A DNA stretch of 6,385 nucleotides from a bacterium (GTDB taxonomy: Bacteria; Latescibacterota; UBA2968; GCA-2709665), in assembly GCA_027619145.1 (NCBI GenBank), contig JAQCGA010000253.1, forward strand, positions 1 to 6,385, read 5' to 3'. A program made the position numbers and the translations under genes. Positions 4,953 to 6,385 of this stretch are shown piece by piece. The notes below the pieces were generated by a model. It had not been told where the DNA came from. It saw only the letters and a program-made list of their open reading frames with translations, and ran no database searches. How positions within the stretch are numbered: the stretch's first letter is position 1; each line of letters opens with the position of its first letter.

Positions 4953-6176
4953 TCACCTGCCCGGGCCCAAATCCCGGAGCATGACAAAAGTGGTATTGTC
5001 CTCACCCAACAGCGCGAAGTCCTGGATCACCCGTTGAACGGCTCCAGCGGGATCTGCCTGGGTAGCCAGGTGATTTAACAGAATCCGCGCTCCCCGCTGG
5101 GGATGTGCCAGGATACCATCTGTGCAAAGAAAATAACAGCGACTGCTGGTCGCTTCCGACCCTGAATCCACAAATTTTGGCTGAAACAGCTTGTCCCCCA
5201 ACCACACACTCTGATTTCGCCCCACCACACCATGACCCAGGTCTTTGTTCACTCGCACCACCCCGTCTGCATCGGCCCGGAACAGCAACGAATCTCCCAC
5301 CGAAGCCCAAAACAAGTGTTGTCCCTGCCGAATGGCCGCCACCAGGCTGGTCCGGCTCTGTTCGTTCCTCAGATCTGAGCAAATCGCTTGATGACAGCGA
5401 GAAAACGCGTTGATCAGAAATGGGAGAACTTCTGCTTTTCGCAGGTCTTCTCCATCCTCAAAAGCCAGCTTGAACAACTCCAACAGCCGCCCCACCGCCA
5501 GTTCGCTACTCCTGGACCCGTGATGCCCATCGGCTACGGCAAACAGATCCCACGAGTCTACATGGTCCGCTCCCAGCACATCTTCGCTGAGTTCTCCAAA
5601 AACAGGTCGTTTCGGGTTTCCAGTTGTAAACCCGAATACTGCCCCCGGGATGTTCGGGATCTCTCCGGTCAGAAAATCGTGTCGCCGCCGGTGGAAACGG
5701 CCCAACACAAGCAGACAATGTGGACAGCGCTCTGCTTCTTGAAACTCTTTCTGTGCCGCAGACCGGTCGCTACTCTTGGGTGTCCGAACCTGGTCCTCGC
5801 GCCGCGCGTCAAGCCGGACTTCCACTCCTTCCAACAAAGATTCAACCACTTGCCGGGGCAAATCTCCGGATGCAGAGGGTTTTCTTGTCGCGCCAAACCG
5901 CTCCGAATAGTATCGTTTCAGGGCCTGCTGGAATTCTCGCGCCGTAACCAGAGGAGGCTCTACACGATCCACTCGCCCGTCGTTCTGGAACACATCTACT
6001 TTGCTTTCCCTGAACTTCCCTTGAAAACGGTCAAAGTGGCTGAGGTCCACCTCAAATTGAGCATACGCATTTTTCGCTTTGCCCGAAAAACGAATCCCCA
6101 GAACCCGGGGGGCAAACGCGGTAGTGAAAGACGCCTGCAGCCCCTCGTTTCCCTCTCCGGTTGCCCGGTCGGCCAC
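4953..6176 (-). CDS. PP2C-type (PPM) protein phosphatase with uncharacterised N-terminal region
   Basis: The 407-residue product ends in a PP2C domain (about 185-402). The metal-binding and core motifs are visible: SED (197-199), LFAVADGHHG (211-220), FWASVGDSLLFR (289-300), FLCTDGIL (349-356) and GEDNTTFVML (391-400). The key aspartates D216, D353 and D393 are present, so it should be an active Mn/Mg-dependent serine/threonine phosphatase. No signal peptide or membrane helix is seen, so it is cytoplasmic. HH in place of the usual MGG/HGG after the DG is a variation. The first 145 or so residues match nothing I recognise. They lead into a small C-x2-C-x7-H-x3-H cluster (C151, C154, H162, H166) that could bind metal. 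The start is GTG at 6176, chosen because GGAGG lies seven bases upstream and an in-frame stop upstream leaves no better start. It is followed after nine bases by a TPR gene. The substrate is unknown; no kinase gene is in the window. Confidence 0.9.
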   Translation of the reverse strand: MADRATGEGNEGLQASFTTAFAPRVLGIRFSGKAKNAYAQFEVDLSHFDRFQGKFRESKVDVFQNDGRVDRVEPPLVTAREFQQALKRYYSERFGATRKPSASGDLPRQVVESLLEGVEVRLDARREDQVRTPKSSDRSAAQKEFQEAERCPHCLLVLGRFHRRRHDFLTGEIPNIPGAVFGFTTGNPKRPVFGELSEDVLGADHVDSWDLFAVADGHHGSRSSELAVGRLLELFKLAFEDGEDLRKAEVLPFLINAFSRCHQAICSDLRNEQSRTSLVAAIRQGQHLFWASVGDSLLFRADADGVVRVNKDLGHGVVGRNQSVWLGDKLFQPKFVDSGSEATSSRCYFLCTDGILAHPQRGARILLNHLATQADPAGAVQRVIQDFALLGEDNTTFVMLRDLGPGR

Positions 6177-6183
6177 GGCCCTT

Positions 6184-6188
6184 CCTCC
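6184..6188 (-). promoter_or_regulatory. Shine-Dalgarno site deciding the phosphatase GTG start
   Basis: The minus strand reads GGGGAGGAAGGGCC immediately before GTG. The GGAGG core is seven bases from the start codon, the optimal distance, which supports a non-ATG start at 6176. Confidence 0.75.
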
Positions 6189-6216
6189 CCTCAGTTTGGC
6201 CCCAATGGGCGGTATT

Positions 6217-6385
6217 TCAGAATGGAAACACCTGATCCAACCGGGTAATCAGCACTTCGCGCTCCTTCGCAGGTTCTTCGAGAACCACCTGAATAACGGG
6301 CCGGTTCCGCCACAACTGCAGGCATAATGTATGGCTGACATCCAACCGGTGGCACGCGAAACGAGCCATAAGAAAAGCACTGGCT
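6217..6385 (-). CDS. C-terminal end of an unidentified protein (partial, runs off right edge)
   Basis: An open minus-strand frame enters from the right edge and ends with TGA at 6217-6219, giving 55 residues. It starts ASAFLMARFACHRL, continues with LQLWRNRPVIQVVLEEP, and ends ITRLDQVFPF. It looks like a real protein end: a helix, then a beta strand (PVIQVVL), then an amphipathic helix and an aromatic C-terminus. It also lies on the same strand as, and 40 bases ahead of, the phosphatase, whose ribosome site falls in that gap. I do not recognise the family, and no domain can be assigned from this fragment. It is probably co-transcribed with the phosphatase operon, whose promoter must lie beyond the window. 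Confidence 0.55.
   Translation of the reverse strand, partial: ASAFLMARFACHRLDVSHTLCLQLWRNRPVIQVVLEEPAKEREVLITRLDQVFPF

Noticed and set aside
5388..6248. Long plus-strand open frame (286 codons) opposite the phosphatase
   Set aside because: It covers the minus-strand PP2C gene, whose motifs are intact. The antisense product shows no domain or plausible start context.

Overview
The window is a compact bacterial chromosomal segment of mid-to-moderately high GC. Nearly all genes lie on the minus strand; one plus-strand TonB gene sits in the middle. The organism looks Gram-negative: there is a TonB energy transducer, a probable lipoprotein, and exported TPR proteins. The TonB N-terminus, an NPEADL-type motif just before the membrane helix, resembles TonB proteins I recall from the Bacteroidota/FCB group (Rhodothermales-like or candidate phyla). 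However, several genes have strong Shine-Dalgarno sites and some promoters look sigma70-like, which is not typical of core Bacteroidota. The phylum assignment is therefore only a guess. I see no mobile elements, CRISPR arrays, tRNAs or rRNAs.

Left region (1-2040, minus strand; transcription runs from high to low coordinates). A DUF971/GBBH-like N-domain protein (TTG start at 2040) is followed 44 bases later by a secreted or lipoprotein-like protein (1070-1660). A clear intrinsic terminator (993-1021) ends this unit. A new promoter-like element, flanked by a 7-bp inverted repeat, then leads into a family 2 glycosyltransferase (164-910). The glycosyltransferase overlaps by 10 bases a membrane-anchored protein that runs off the left edge (1-173). 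Its N-terminus looks like that of a sensor kinase.

Centre (2041-2345). This 305-base intergenic region between divergent genes is rich in structure. It holds a strong hairpin in the DUF971 leader. It also holds a plus-strand promoter-like pair, a short hairpin, a pyrimidine-rich unpaired stretch and a very strong intrinsic terminator ending at 2255. Together these suggest an unannotated small RNA of about 120 nt, or an attenuated leader of the TonB gene that starts at 2346.

Right region (3110-6385, minus strand). A tight five-gene unit is read from the right edge leftwards: the C-terminal end of an unidentified protein, a PP2C-type phosphatase with an uncharacterised N-terminal half, a signal-peptide TPR protein with a C-terminal membrane anchor, a second exported TPR protein, and a stand-alone cyclic-nucleotide-binding-domain protein. 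Gaps are 40 and 9 bases, a one-base TGATG overlap, and 20 bases. The unit meets the TonB gene tail to tail, with 14 bases between stop codons. The gene set suggests a signalling module (phosphatase plus CNB domain) coupled to periplasmic or membrane TPR scaffolds; this is inference from operon structure, not a known system. The best candidates for something undescribed are the small RNA/leader at 2103-2255 and the phosphatase-TPR-TPR-CNB operon.
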